A stretch of DNA of 64,000 bases from Hydrocarboniphaga sp. (GCF_028291725.1 NZ_JAQGNT010000070.1:47290-111289); one strand, 5' to 3'. Positions 25,518-34,650 are shown, counted from the first letter of the stretch. A program made the numbers and translations. Notes: a model not told the origin generated them from the letters alone.

Positions 25518-26399
25518 ATGACTCAGGATCTCAAGGGCGTCGTCGCCGTCGTCAGCGGCAGCAGCCGCGGTGTCGGCCGCGGCATGGCCGTGGCGCTGGG
25601 CGCGCACGGCGCCACCGTCTACGTCACCGGACGCACCGCCAGCGCCGGGCAGAGCGAGTTCCCCGGTTCGGTGGCCGAGGCCGCCGAACAGGTCACGGCC
25701 GCGGGCGGCAAGGGCATCGGCGTGACCTGCGATTTCAGTAGCGACGAGCAGATCGCCAGCCTGTTCGAGCGCGTGGCCAAGGAACAGAACGGCCGGCTCG
25801 ACATCCTGGTCAACAACGCGGCCTATATCAACAACGAAATCTTTGCCCACGGCGGCTTCTGGGAGAAGTCGCTGGACACGGTGCGCCTGCTCGATGTCGG
25901 CCTGCGCTCGTCGTTCATCGCCAGCTGGCACGCCGCCAAACTGATGGTCGCGCAGCGTCGCGGCCTGATCTGCAACACCTCGACTTACGGCTCGGTGTCG
26001 TACATTCACGGGCCCATCTACGGCGCGCAGAAAGCCGGGCACGACAAGTTCGCGGCCGACATGGCGGTGGACCTGCGCGAGTACGGCGTGGCTGCGGTGT
26101 CGTACTGGTTCGGCGCGGTGGCCACCGAGCGCCACGCGCTGGTCACCGCCGACATGCCCGAAGGCTACGACGCCGGTGATGCCGGCAGCTTCAAGGTCAC
26201 CGAGACGCCGGAGTTCGGCGGTCATGTGCTGGCGGCGCAGTATCTGGACCCCAAGCTGATGGAGCGTTCCGGACACACCTTCATCGTCGCCGAGCTGGCG
26301 CAGGAATACGGCATCAAGGACGCCGGCGGCGTCGAGCCGCCGAGCTATCGCCAGTACCTTGGCGATCCGCGCGTTCCGCATCGCTCCGCCATCGTCTGA
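25518..26399 (+). CDS. SDR family oxidoreductase (DHRS1-like)
   Basis: 293 aa from the ATG at 25518 with AAGGAGAA upstream. Glycine motif SGSSRGVGRG, YVTGRT after beta-2 (Arg suggests NADP), NNAA, serine in NTST, catalytic YGAQK and then FAADMAVDL. The long C-terminal region and the lack of a TGQ..VDGG ending resemble the DHRS1-type SDRs. A paralogue lies at 60621. It is in the operon between acyl-CoA dehydrogenase pair 2 and a thiolase. Confidence 0.9.
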   Translation: MTQDLKGVVAVVSGSSRGVGRGMAVALGAHGATVYVTGRTASAGQSEFPGSVAEAAEQVTAAGGKGIGVTCDFSSDEQIASLFERVAKEQNGRLDILVNNAAYINNEIFAHGGFWEKSLDTVRLLDVGLRSSFIASWHAAKLMVAQRRGLICNTSTYGSVSYIHGPIYGAQKAGHDKFAADMAVDLREYGVAAVSYWFGAVATERHALVTADMPEGYDAGDAGSFKVTETPEFGGHVLAAQYLDPKLMERSGHTFIVAELAQEYGIKDAGGVEPPSYRQYLGDPRVPHRSAIV

Positions 26400-26414
26400 G
26401 CTGGCGCCCTCGCC

Positions 26415-27599
26415 ATGCGTGAAGCCCTCATCGTTTCCACCGCGCGCACGCCGATCGGCCGTGCCGGCCGCGGCGCGCTCAACCACATCAAGTCGCCGAC
26501 GCTGACCGCGCACGCGATCCGCCACGCGGTCGCGCGCGCCGGCATCGACGGCGCCGAAGTGGAGGATGTGCTGATCGGCGCTGCGCTCACCGCCGGCACT
26601 GCGGGCCGCAACCTCGCGCGCGTGGCCGCACTCGCCGCGGGCCTGGGCGAAACCGCCTCGGGCCAGACCATCGACCGCCAGTGTTCCTCGGGCCTCATGG
26701 CGATCGCCACCGGCGCCAAGCAGATCATCGTCGACGGCATGGACGTGGTCGTCGCCGGCGGCTCCGAGAACGTCAGCGCCTTGTCGCAGCCCTACCTGGA
26801 ATGGGCGATCCGCGACAAGGACGAGAACGTGATCGCGCTGTCGCCGCACGCCTACCTGCCGATGCTGCAGACGGCGGAGTTCGTGGCGAAGAAGTACGGC
26901 ATCTCGCGCGAGGCCGCCGATGCGTTCTCGCTGGTGTCGCAGCAGCGCACCGCCGCCGCGCAGCAGGCCGGGCGCTTCGATGCCGAGATCGTGCCGATCA
27001 CCGCGACCATGCAGATCGTCGACAAGGCCAGCAAGGCCGTGAGCTACCAGGAAGTGACACTCACGCGCGACGAAGGTCCGCGCGAAACCACGCTGGAGAA
27101 GCTCGCCGCGCTCGAATCCGTGATCAAGAGCGGCGGCGTGGTCACCGCCGGCAATGCCAGCCAGCTGTCCGACGGCGCTTCTGCCTGCGTGCTGATGGAA
27201 GCGAGCCTGGCTTCGCGCCGCGGCCTGCAGCCGCTGGGTGCTTATCGCGGAATGATGGTGGTGGGCAATCCGCCCGAAGAGATGGGCGTGGGCCCGGTGT
27301 ACGCGATCCCCAAGCTGCTCGCGAAGCATGGCCTGAAGATCGGCGACATCGGCCTGTGGGAACTCAACGAGGCCTTCGCCTGCCAGGCGCTGTATTGCCG
27401 CGACACGCTGGGCATCGATCCCGATCTGCTCAACGTCAACGGCGGTGCCATCGCGCTGGGCCATCCCTTCGGCATGACCGGCTCGCGGCTCACCGGACAT
27501 GCGCTGATCGAAGGACGCCGGCGCGGCGCCCGATACGTGGTGGTGACGATGTGTGTGGGCGGCGGCATGGGTGCCGCCGGCCTGTTCGAAGTGTACTGA
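26415..27599 (+). CDS. thiolase (acetyl-CoA acetyltransferase family)
   Basis: 394 aa with the full thiolase active site: nucleophile Cys90 in RQCSSG, the NEAFA motif, [14 protein letters not shown] with the catalytic His, and the second Cys in [10 protein letters not shown]. Known: thiolytic cleavage of 3-ketoacyl-CoA to acetyl- or propionyl-CoA. It lies 15 bp after an SDR and 45 bp before another, so the operon encodes an apparently complete beta-oxidation turn except for a hydratase, which is the last gene (29674). Confidence 0.95.
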   Translation: MREALIVSTARTPIGRAGRGALNHIKSPTLTAHAIRHAVARAGIDGAEVEDVLIGAALTAGTAGRNLARVAALAAGLGETASGQTIDRQCSSGLMAIATGAKQIIVDGMDVVVAGGSENVSALSQPYLEWAIRDKDENVIALSPHAYLPMLQTAEFVAKKYGISREAADAFSLVSQQRTAAAQQAGRFDAEIVPITATMQIVDKASKAVSYQEVTLTRDEGPRETTLEKLAALESVIKSGGVVTAGNASQLSDGASACVLMEASLASRRGLQPLGAYRGMMVVGNPPEEMGVGPVYAIPKLLAKHGLKIGDIGLWELNEAFACQALYCRDTLGIDPDLLNVNGGAIALGHPFGMTGSRLTGHALIEGRRRGARYVVVTMCVGGGMGAAGLFEVY

Positions 27600-27644
27600 G
27601 CGCGCAGCGCCTGAACTTATCAACGCGGTAATGAGGAGAAGAAA

Positions 27645-28460
27645 ATGAACAGATTCGAAGGCAAGGTGGCGATCGTGACCGGCGGCGCATCCGGCATCGG
27701 CGCGGCGGTGTGTCGCCGCATCGTGTCCGAAGGCGGCAAGGTGGCGGTGGCCGACGTGTCCGGCGATCGCGCCGAAGCACTGGCCAAGGAGATCGGCTCC
27801 GCCGCATTCGCGGTGCAGTTCGACGCCGCCGAGGCCGAGTCGATTCAGAAGATGGTGGAGGCCACGGTCCAGCACTTCGGTCGTCTCGACGTGCTGCACA
27901 ACAACGCCGCCGATATCTCGGCGCCGATCCAGATGGGCGACACCACCGCGGTGGACATCGACATCGCGATCTGGGACCGCGTGATGCAGGTCAACCTGCG
28001 CGGCTACCTGCTGGGCTGCAAGTACGCCATTCCGCACATCATCAAGAGCGGCGGCGGTTCCATCGTCAATACCGCCTCGGGCGCCGGTGATCGCGGCGAC
28101 CTCGTGCGCATCGCCTACGGCGTGTCCAAGGGCGCCATCTACACGCTGACCAAGTACGTGGCCTCGCAGTACGCGCACGTCGGCGTGCGCTGCAATGCGG
28201 TGGCGCCCGGCCTGGTGCTGACGCCGGCGCTGGCAGGCTCGCCGCCCGGCATGATGGAAATCCTCAAGCGCCACACGCTGCTGGAATTCGGCAAGCCCGA
28301 GGACATCGCCGCGCTGGTGGCCTTCCTCGCATCCAGCGAGGCGGGCTACATCACCGGACAGATCTACGGCATCGACGGCGGCCTGACCATGCACAACCCC
28401 ATGCACGCCGATCTCAAGGACTACATGGACAAGGCCGCGGCCGCTCACGTCGCCGCCTGA
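27645..28460 (+). CDS. SDR family oxidoreductase
   Basis: 271 aa with GAGGAGAA before the ATG. Glycine motif TGGASGIG, VADVS after beta-2 (NAD preference), NNAA, serine in NTAS, catalytic YGVSK, C-terminal ITGQIYGIDGG. Close in layout to 3-alpha/7-alpha-hydroxysteroid dehydrogenase-type SDRs, though that cannot be settled by eye. In the 18430 operon between the thiolase and the thiolase-like protein. Confidence 0.92.
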   Translation: MNRFEGKVAIVTGGASGIGAAVCRRIVSEGGKVAVADVSGDRAEALAKEIGSAAFAVQFDAAEAESIQKMVEATVQHFGRLDVLHNNAADISAPIQMGDTTAVDIDIAIWDRVMQVNLRGYLLGCKYAIPHIIKSGGGSIVNTASGAGDRGDLVRIAYGVSKGAIYTLTKYVASQYAHVGVRCNAVAPGLVLTPALAGSPPGMMEILKRHTLLEFGKPEDIAALVAFLASSEAGYITGQIYGIDGGLTMHNPMHADLKDYMDKAAAAHVAA

Positions 28461-28486
28461 TCCACGCCCACCGGACTTCGAAGCGA

Positions 28487-29641
28487 ATGGAAACCTTCCC
28501 GCGCGGCCGCGCCGCCATCGTCGGCGCCGCCACCTACGGCATGGGCGAATGCCCCGGGCATCGTCCGCTCGACATGGCCGCCAAGGCAGCCGCGCGGGCG
28601 CTGGCCGACGCTCATCTCACGCTGCCCGACGTCGACGCGCTGTTCGTGGCGCTGCCGGACGATGCGCTCGGCGGCCTCGCCGCCGCCGAGTATCTGGGCA
28701 TCCGTCCGCGCTACAGCGACTGCAATCGCACCGGCGGCTCGGCGTTTTTGAGTCATGCCATCGTCGCTTCGCTGATGCTCGACGCCGGCTACATCGATTG
28801 CGCGCTGATCCTGTACGGCAGCAACCAGCGCAGCGCCGGCGGCCTGGTGACGCTGCGCAAGAGCTCGCCGTTCGAAACGCCGTACAAGCCGATGAACCCG
28901 CTGTCCTCGTATGCGCTGGCCACCGCGCGCCACATGCACCAGTACGGCACCACGCGCGAGCAGCTCGCCGAAGTCGCGGTGGCCGCACGCCGCTGGGCCA
29001 ACCTCAATCCCGAGGCCTTCATGTACGGCAAGGGCGAGCTCACGGTGGAAGAGTGCGTCAAGGCGCGCATGGTGTCCGATCCACTCAGCGCGCGCGATTG
29101 CTGCCTGATCACCGATGGCGCCGCCGCGCTAGTGATCACGCGTGCCGACCGCGCGAAGCACCTGCGCGCCGATCCGGTCTACATCCTCGGCGCCGCCGCG
29201 GCGGTGGAGCACGCGAGCATCGACCAGATGGCCGATCTCACGGTCACGCCGGCCTTGGAATCCGGCAAGCGCGCGTTCGCGCTGGCCGGCGTGAAGCCCG
29301 CGGACATCGACGTGGTCGAGCTCTACGACGCCTTCACCATCAACACCATCCTGTTCCTCGAAGACCTGGGCTTCTGCCCCAAGGGCGAGGGCGGGCGCTT
29401 CGTCTCCGAAGGCCGCATCGCGCCGGGCGGCGAGCTGCCGGTGAACACCAACGGCGGCGGCCTGTCGTGCTGCCATCCGGGCATGTACGGCCTGTTCACG
29501 ATGGTGGAGGCCTGTGTGCAGCTGCGCGGCCACGGCGGCGCGCGCCAGGTAGCCGGCGCCGAACTCGCGCTGGCCCATGCCAACGGCGGCGTGCTGTCCA
29601 GCGAGGCCACGATGATTCTCGGCACCGCCGCAACCCTCTGA
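28487..29641 (+). CDS. thiolase-like protein (SCP2/Ltp-type, possible aldolase)
   Basis: 384 aa, thiolase fold of the lipid-transfer-protein branch: C-terminal VELYDAFTINTILFLEDLG, GELPVNTNGGGLSCCHPGM and AHANGG. In place of the nucleophilic Cys motif (CxSG) the sequence around 79-87 reads CNRTGGSAF, so no catalytic cysteine is obvious at the thiolase position. Known: Ltp2-type steroid aldolases have lost this Cys and need a DUF35 partner; a DUF35 protein opens the same operon (18430). I infer a retro-aldol cleavage of a beta-hydroxyacyl-CoA, but a conventional role is not excluded. Confidence 0.87.
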   Translation: METFPRGRAAIVGAATYGMGECPGHRPLDMAAKAAARALADAHLTLPDVDALFVALPDDALGGLAAAEYLGIRPRYSDCNRTGGSAFLSHAIVASLMLDAGYIDCALILYGSNQRSAGGLVTLRKSSPFETPYKPMNPLSSYALATARHMHQYGTTREQLAEVAVAARRWANLNPEAFMYGKGELTVEECVKARMVSDPLSARDCCLITDGAAALVITRADRAKHLRADPVYILGAAAAVEHASIDQMADLTVTPALESGKRAFALAGVKPADIDVVELYDAFTINTILFLEDLGFCPKGEGGRFVSEGRIAPGGELPVNTNGGGLSCCHPGMYGLFTMVEACVQLRGHGGARQVAGAELALAHANGGVLSSEATMILGTAATL

Positions 29642-29673
29642 CCTGCATCGTTCCCCTCTAGGAAAACTCCACC

Positions 29674-30468
29674 ATGGATTTCTCGCACTACACGTTCTTC
29701 AAGGTCGAGCGCGCCGGCAAGGTGCTCAACATCACCCTCAACAATCCCGAGAAGCTCAACGCCTTCAGCGAGGCCGGGCATCGCGAGATGTCGCGCATCT
29801 TCACGGATGCTGCCGAGGACGACGACAGCGACCTCATCGTCGTCACTGGTGCCGGCCGCGCCTTCACCGCCGGCGGCGATCTCGAATACATGCAGAAGCT
29901 GCGCGACGAGCCCAAGCTCATGCATCGCACGATCCGCGAGGCCAAGCGCATCGCCTTCAGCCTGCTCGACTGCGACAAGCCGATCATCTGCAAGGTCAAC
30001 GGCGACGCCATCGGCCTGGGCACGACGCTGGCGCTGTTCAGCGACATCGTGTTCGCGGTGGATACCGCGCGCTTCGGCGATCCGCATAACAATGTGGGCC
30101 TGATCGCCGGCGACGGCGGCGGCCTGATGCTGCCGCAGTTCATCGGCTACGCGCGCGCCAAGCACTATATGTTCACGGGCGATCTGATCAAGGCGCCGGA
30201 AGCGGCGCAGATGGGGCTGATCTACGCTTCCGTGCCGGCGGATCAGCTCGACGCCGCGGTGGATGCCTACGTGCAGCGCCTGCTGAAGATGCCGGTACAG
30301 TCGCTGCGCTGGACCAAGGCCACGGTCAACATCGGCCTGCGCCAACTCGCGCACAGCATGATGGACGCCGGCATGGCCTACGAGATGATCGCCGGGCAGA
30401 CCCAGGATCATCAGGAAGCGATCAACGCCTTCCGCGAAAAGCGCAAGCCCAGGTTCACGCACGAGTGA
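29674..30468 (+). CDS. enoyl-CoA hydratase/isomerase family protein
   Basis: 264 aa crotonase. N-terminal ITLNNPEKLNAFSEAGH, oxyanion-hole segments GAGRAFTAGGDL and VNGDAIGLGTTLALFSD, then FGDPHNNVGLIAGDGGG in which the usual catalytic Glu pair is partly replaced, as in the subfamily bearing the GDPH motif. Last gene of the 18430 operon, 32 bp after the thiolase-like gene; a stem-loop follows at 30506. Probable hydration or isomerisation of an unsaturated acyl-CoA. Confidence 0.92.
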   Translation: MDFSHYTFFKVERAGKVLNITLNNPEKLNAFSEAGHREMSRIFTDAAEDDDSDLIVVTGAGRAFTAGGDLEYMQKLRDEPKLMHRTIREAKRIAFSLLDCDKPIICKVNGDAIGLGTTLALFSDIVFAVDTARFGDPHNNVGLIAGDGGGLMLPQFIGYARAKHYMFTGDLIKAPEAAQMGLIYASVPADQLDAAVDAYVQRLLKMPVQSLRWTKATVNIGLRQLAHSMMDAGMAYEMIAGQTQDHQEAINAFREKRKPRFTHE

Positions 30469-30505
30469 CGACGGCCCGATGAAGTCGGGAGGCTATCAGG
30501 TCAAG

Positions 30506-30544
30506 CTTCAGCCTTCTCTAGATCCAAGATCGAGCAGGCTGAAG
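30506..30544. terminator. stem-loop between convergent genes
   Basis: CTTCAGCCT and its exact complement AGGCTGAAG (9-bp stem) flank a 21-base loop in the 95 bp gap between converging genes. No T-run follows, so terminator function is only likely. Confidence 0.45.
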
Positions 30545-30563
30545 TCCGGCTGCATTCGATTTC

Positions 30564-31088
30564 TCACGAGAAATCCTTAGGCAGCAGGTAATCGTAGGAG
30601 GCATCGCTGACATCGCGACGCCCTTCACCTTCCGCCATCCAAGCGTCGATACCGCGGGTATCGTCCAAGTCGTGAACATAGCGGCGCTCGTCAAGAGCCC
30701 AGCGCCCGGAGCGGCGCGACCAGCGATCCAAGTAGCGCCCACGGCCCGTGGTCTGCACCAGCTGCTCGCCGTTGCGGTAGCGCAGCGCGGTGGTAACGTA
30801 ACTTTCGCTGACCGCACGGTCGCCGTCGAGTGTCATCCCGATGTTGGTTATCTGGTGAGAGTGCGTGATGAATGTCTCCCTATGCAGGCGAAGGGCGAAG
30901 TCGATGAAGTCGCGTCCGCTGCCGCGAAACAGCGAGCCGTAATCGGCCCGGCTGTCGTCATGCCATAGGGAGTAGCCGAGCTCCGCGTCGCAACGATCCA
31001 TGGCTCGGCAATAGCGGTAGATCAGATCCTTTAGCGCCTGACGATCGGCCAGCGTCCGTACCATCGCCGCCAGTTCATCATGCGTCAT
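30564..31088 (-). CDS. SnoaL/NTF2-like domain protein
   Basis: 174 aa. Opens with the helix pattern ADRQALKDLIYRYCRAMDRCD and ends with GRGRYLDRWSRRSGRWALDE, typical of the SnoaL_4 branch of the NTF2-like superfamily. Known members include ketosteroid isomerase-like enzymes, dehydratases and dioxygenase beta subunits. Tyr and Asp residues in the N-terminal helices could form an active site, but none can be assigned. One of four such proteins in the window; last gene of the P450/SnoaL/SDR minus block. Confidence 0.88.
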   Translation of the reverse strand: MTHDELAAMVRTLADRQALKDLIYRYCRAMDRCDAELGYSLWHDDSRADYGSLFRGSGRDFIDFALRLHRETFITHSHQITNIGMTLDGDRAVSESYVTTALRYRNGEQLVQTTGRGRYLDRWSRRSGRWALDERRYVHDLDDTRGIDAWMAEGEGRRDVSDASYDYLLPKDFS

Positions 31089-31116
31089 CGCGCCCCCAGA
31101 AAGACCAAGCGTTTGC

Positions 31117-32352
31117 TCATGATTCCCATACCAACGGCAGCGAGAGCGGCTGAATGATGGGGCCGATCGAGGTGAGCAATTCGACGCCCGGCTTGATGCG
31201 GAACTCCGGAATCGCCTTCAGGAACTCCTCCATCGCGATGGTCAGCTCGCGCCGCGCCAGAGGCGCGCCGATACAGCGATGCGGGCCTGAGGCGAAGGTG
31301 GTGTGGCGCGGGTTGCGGTCCAGCCTCACTTCGCCGGGATTGTCGAAGGCTTCGGGGTCGCGGCCGGACAACGAGGTCACCATCGCGGCGCGGTCGCCCG
31401 GCATCAGCTGCACGCCGCCGATCGAAATGGGCTTGATGCAGGTGCGATATGTCGTCACCGCTGCGTAGGCACGCAGGAATTCTTCCACCGCGAGGGGAAT
31501 CAGCTCCGGTTGCGCGCGCAGCAGGTTCTGATGCTCGGGGTGTTCAGCCAGATGGCGGAACAGCAGGCCGATGTGCGTGGACACCGTGTCCAGCCCCGCG
31601 AGGAACAGCAGAAATCCGAAACCGAGCATCTCGTCCCGCGTCAGCTTGCGGCCCTGCAGCTCGCTGTGGATCACGTAGGTGAGGAAATCGTCCTGCGGCT
31701 CGCGGCTGCGCTGTTCGATGGTTTCAACCATGAAGTCGCGCACCAGTCGCGCGCCCTCGGTCATCTCTTCCAGCGAGCGCGGGTGCGTCATCATCAATTC
31801 CCAGCGCATGAACTTCGGCAATTCATCGAGTGGCAAGCCCAGCAACTCCAGGAACACCTGGATCGGGAACTGGAAAGCGAGGTCCTGCATGAAGTCGCAC
31901 TCACCCTTGGCCTGGATCTTCGCGACCGCCTCCTGCGCGAACTGGCGCACGCTTGCTTCCAGCGTCGCCATTTTCTTGGGTGAGAACAGCGGGTTCAGAA
32001 GATTGCGATAGTACTGATGCTGCGGCGGATCGATTTCCGTCGGAATCGGGCTCCAGGTTTCGCCGAGCAGCTTTGCGAACGGCGAAAAATCCTTGCTCGA
32101 AAAGTGCTCCGTGTCTTGGTAGATATCTGTTTGATCCTTGCGCCGCTGGAACACCCACATCGGCTGGCCGCCGGGATAGCCGTTGGTGGAATAGAACACG
32201 GGCGGATAGTCCCGGTGCAGGGCAGGAATGATGGTCTCGTAGGGGTTTTCCGCCGTCACGGTGCCCAGCGACATCGGATACGAATGGCGCACCAGGTCGT
32301 TGGGTACGTGGCTGGGTACGGGCGGCGGTGCCGGGGTCTGACTCAAATCCAT
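31117..32352 (-). CDS. cytochrome P450
   Basis: 411 aa soluble bacterial P450. I-helix AGLDTV (252-257) keeps the acid-Thr pair, the EEFLRAY segment gives ExxR, and the heme loop is FASGPHRCIGAPLAR with Cys360. The heme-loop pattern and the proline-rich N-terminus (PAPPPVPSHVPNDL) resemble terpene- and steroid-hydroxylating families such as P450cam/CYP101/CYP111-like enzymes. No ferredoxin gene is adjacent; the in-window ferredoxins at 10508 and 58743 could serve. Flanked by SnoaL genes at 28 and 69 bp. Confidence 0.94.
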   Translation of the reverse strand: MDLSQTPAPPPVPSHVPNDLVRHSYPMSLGTVTAENPYETIIPALHRDYPPVFYSTNGYPGGQPMWVFQRRKDQTDIYQDTEHFSSKDFSPFAKLLGETWSPIPTEIDPPQHQYYRNLLNPLFSPKKMATLEASVRQFAQEAVAKIQAKGECDFMQDLAFQFPIQVFLELLGLPLDELPKFMRWELMMTHPRSLEEMTEGARLVRDFMVETIEQRSREPQDDFLTYVIHSELQGRKLTRDEMLGFGFLLFLAGLDTVSTHIGLLFRHLAEHPEHQNLLRAQPELIPLAVEEFLRAYAAVTTYRTCIKPISIGGVQLMPGDRAAMVTSLSGRDPEAFDNPGEVRLDRNPRHTTFASGPHRCIGAPLARRELTIAMEEFLKAIPEFRIKPGVELLTSIGPIIQPLSLPLVWES

Positions 32353-32421
32353 GGTGATTCTCCTGCGGTGGGTTGGGGTGCTCGGCTCGTCATCGAAGCG
32401 CCAGGGCGCGAAAAGAGGCTT

Positions 32422-32925
32422 TCAACTGATTGCAGGCCTCTCGTCCTGACGGTCTGCAGCATGCCTTGCGGCGGCCCTTGAAAAGACGCTCAGATCGCCG
32501 GTGCGAGCCTTCACGGTCAAGGTGATGTGTTCAAACTTCCAGCCCTGCTGCGTACGCAGCAGCCGGTTGGTGTAATAGCCGAACACGGTGGCGCAGGCAG
32601 TGATGTCTCCGGCGGCGAGAAAATGGCTGGCCTGTAGATACGACACGCAGATGGCGTGATCACCTTCGATGCAGTGCACATGGTTACTGCTGATGTGTTG
32701 TGTGGCATCGAAGCCACCGAAGCCACCGGCCATGAGCTTTACCCACTCGTCCGAGGCTAAGGTCAAGGCGAAGCCGGGCTGGAAGCTGCTGTAGTCGACA
32801 CCGATGACGTCCGCGCACAAGCTGCGAAGAAAGGGCCAGTCGCGCTGGTCTAGCGCGGTGGCATAGCCCAGCACCACATCGCTGATGGCGGCTCGATCGG
32901 CGAGCTGCTCTTGAAGGGCTGACAT
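32422..32925 (-). CDS. SnoaL/NTF2-like domain protein
   Basis: 167 aa. N-terminal ADRAAISDVVLGYATALDQRDW and a C-terminal QGWKFEHITLTVKARTGD pattern of the SnoaL_4 group, with an SNHVHCIEGDHA beta strand. Only 7 bp separates it from the truncated SDR gene upstream, so they are co-transcribed. The residues after about 150 (SRAAARHAADRQDERP) look like non-conserved tail. Function unassigned; isomerase or dehydratase is the usual guess for the family. Confidence 0.87.
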   Translation of the reverse strand: MSALQEQLADRAAISDVVLGYATALDQRDWPFLRSLCADVIGVDYSSFQPGFALTLASDEWVKLMAGGFGGFDATQHISSNHVHCIEGDHAICVSYLQASHFLAAGDITACATVFGYYTNRLLRTQQGWKFEHITLTVKARTGDLSVFSRAAARHAADRQDERPAIS

Positions 32926-32932
32926 GCTGCGC

Positions 32933-33448
32933 CTAAGGAATCAGCACGCCGCCGTCCACCGCCAGCGTCTGCCCGGTGATGAAGCGCGCCCCATCGCTGA
33001 CCAGGAACAGCAGCATCGGCGCGAGATCGGTGTCCGGGTTGCCGAACTTTCCGCCCAGCGGAATCATCACAGCGAGCATCGCGTCGTGCACCTTCAGTTC
33101 TTCCGGCGTCATCTGCGCGCGATGCTTGTCGTACATCGGTGTCCACATGCCCGGAGCAACGGCGTTCACGCGGATGTTGTATCGCGCCCACTTCTTGGCC
33201 ACGGTACGGGTCCAGCTGGTGACGGCACCCTTGGACGCGGAGTAGGCCGCACCACCTGGCATGCCGATGACGCCTGCAGCGGAGCCAAAGTTGACGATGT
33301 GCCCGCCCTTGGTCTTCAGGTGCCGGAAGGCGGCTTGGTTGGTAAACATCGTGCCCTTGGCGTTGATGTTCAGCATGCGGTCCCAGTGTGCCTCGGTGAT
33401 GTTCTCCGCGGGATCGAGCAGTATGACGCGCTTGCCACGAATGTTCAT
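32933..33448 (-). CDS. SDR with internal N-terminal deletion (probable pseudogene)
   Basis: 171 aa instead of about 250. The first residues (MNIRGKRV) look like a normal SDR start, but they jump at once to ILLDPAENITEAHWDRMLNI, which is the region after NNAG. The glycine-rich cofactor motif and the first four beta strands, about 80 residues, are missing. The remainder is intact: serine in NFGS, YSASK, and ITGQTLAVDGG. Without a nucleotide-binding half it should not work as an oxidoreductase. The frame is open and still coupled to a small upstream ORF by an ATGA overlap. Confidence 0.8.
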   Translation of the reverse strand: MNIRGKRVILLDPAENITEAHWDRMLNINAKGTMFTNQAAFRHLKTKGGHIVNFGSAAGVIGMPGGAAYSASKGAVTSWTRTVAKKWARYNIRVNAVAPGMWTPMYDKHRAQMTPEELKVHDAMLAVMIPLGGKFGNPDTDLAPMLLFLVSDGARFITGQTLAVDGGVLIP

Positions 33449-33519
33449 GCGGATACTCCTGAAGACAGCGGAGCGTTGAGATCACCGATGTCGATGGTGT
33501 TTGCGCGGGAGCCGGCCAT
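33445..33519 (-). CDS. small ORF of 24 codons, translationally coupled to the truncated SDR
   Basis: ATG at 33519 with GAAGGA 5 bp upstream. It reads MAGSRANTIDIGDLNAPLSS plus four residues and stops in an ATGA overlap with the truncated SDR. It resembles no family I know. It may be the 5' end of a deleted gene, or a leader that keeps the downstream frame translated. Confidence 0.35.
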   Translation of the reverse strand: MAGSRANTIDIGDLNAPLSSGVSA

Positions 33520-33552
33520 GTGTGTCCTTCGCTGCTTTGTCGGTGGGGCGCT

Positions 33553-34650
33553 TCAGCGAGGTGGCAGCAGGCCGTCGTCGCGCCAGCGCTGGATCCATCC
33601 GAGCAGGCTCGTGGCAGTGTCAATGCACTCGTGAAAGCCGGCCTGGCGAATCTTGATGGTGCTTGTCAGTACCGAGCAGCGGCCACTGCTGTAGAGCATG
33701 AAGTCGGCCAGTGCGCAGGATTCGCCGAGCAACCGGCGAGGATCGCGCGGTGCTGTCAGGCCGTGGCGCTCGACCAGCTGAGCCCAGGTATCGGCATGGT
33801 CGTCGACGAAACGCTGCAGCGAGATCTCCTGCGACTCGCCGACCGTGACGCCAAAGGCATCCGCCAGGATTGGCCACAGGTCGCGCCAGCTGAAGACATC
33901 GCCATTGGTGACGTTGAAGATCTGGTTGTGCGCGCTCGGCGCGCCGCCGCTCCAGGCGATGGCCTTGGCCAGCAAGTCGACATCGACCATTTCCACCACG
34001 CCCTGCTGGTCGCGCGCACCAGGGAAGGGAAGGGCAATGCCAAGCGCCTTGTGAATGGCCGCGAAGATCGCGATCACCAGTACCGAATTCAGATTACTGT
34101 CGCGACCGCCGCCGGCGATGACCGGCGCGCGCAGCACGGTCCAGCTCCAGGCTTGGCCCTGTGCGCGACGGCGCAGCTCGTCTTCCTGGCGAAAATAGAA
34201 ATCGTCGTTGTCCGGTCGCGGCAGGCTTTCGCGCAGCGGCACTTTGCGGAACTCGTCGCCGCGATGCACCGCGTAAGCCTTGGTGCCGTGGATCACGCAG
34301 ATGTGGCGCAGCCCATGCGCCTGCGGCAGCAAGGCATCGAGCAGATTGGCGAACATGCGGCCGTTGCGGACGATGTAATCCGGATCGGTCCAACTGGCCA
34401 CCAGGCTGCCCGGTGTCTCGTTGACTGCGGCGTAGACCACGCGGGTGACATCAGCCAGTTTCGCCGCCGCTGCGGCGCAGGCCACGGCATCGAGCAGGTC
34501 GAGCTGCAAGTACTCGGCGCCGGCCACCGGAATGCTCGGCGCATGTCGTGCCACCCCCAGCACTCGGCGGCCATCGGCCACCAGCCTGCGAACAGCTGCG
34601 GCCCCGACAAAACCGGAAGCCCCCACCACGAGAATCGTTCCAGTGCTCAT
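33553..34650 (-). CDS. PRISE-type reductase (progesterone 5-beta-reductase/iridoid synthase-like extended SDR)
   Basis: 365 aa. N-terminal VVGASGFVGAAAVRRLV cofactor motif with ARHAP after beta-2 (NADPH type). The middle has HGTKAYAVH (the conserved Lys of PRISE enzymes) and DFYFRQED, a variant of their NFYYxxED motif in which one of the two tyrosines is Phe. Known: PRISE enzymes reduce activated C=C bonds, such as delta-4-3-ketosteroids and enones, by 1,4-addition of hydride. This fits a steroid or terpenoid enone substrate. The Tyr-to-Phe change may affect activity depending on which Tyr is used. Confidence 0.85.
   Translation of the reverse strand: MSTGTILVVGASGFVGAAAVRRLVADGRRVLGVARHAPSIPVAGAEYLQLDLLDAVACAAAAAKLADVTRVVYAAVNETPGSLVASWTDPDYIVRNGRMFANLLDALLPQAHGLRHICVIHGTKAYAVHRGDEFRKVPLRESLPRPDNDDFYFRQEDELRRRAQGQAWSWTVLRAPVIAGGGRDSNLNSVLVIAIFAAIHKALGIALPFPGARDQQGVVEMVDVDLLAKAIAWSGGAPSAHNQIFNVTNGDVFSWRDLWPILADAFGVTVGESQEISLQRFVDDHADTWAQLVERHGLTAPRDPRRLLGESCALADFMLYSSGRCSVLTSTIKIRQAGFHECIDTATSLLGWIQRWRDDGLLPPR

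Noticed and set aside
25431..28448. Open frame of 1005 codons on the minus strand opposite the thiolase/SDR genes
   Set aside because: Antisense shadow of high-G+C coding genes; composition rich in His/Arg/Gly and no motifs, while the plus-strand genes have complete catalytic signatures.
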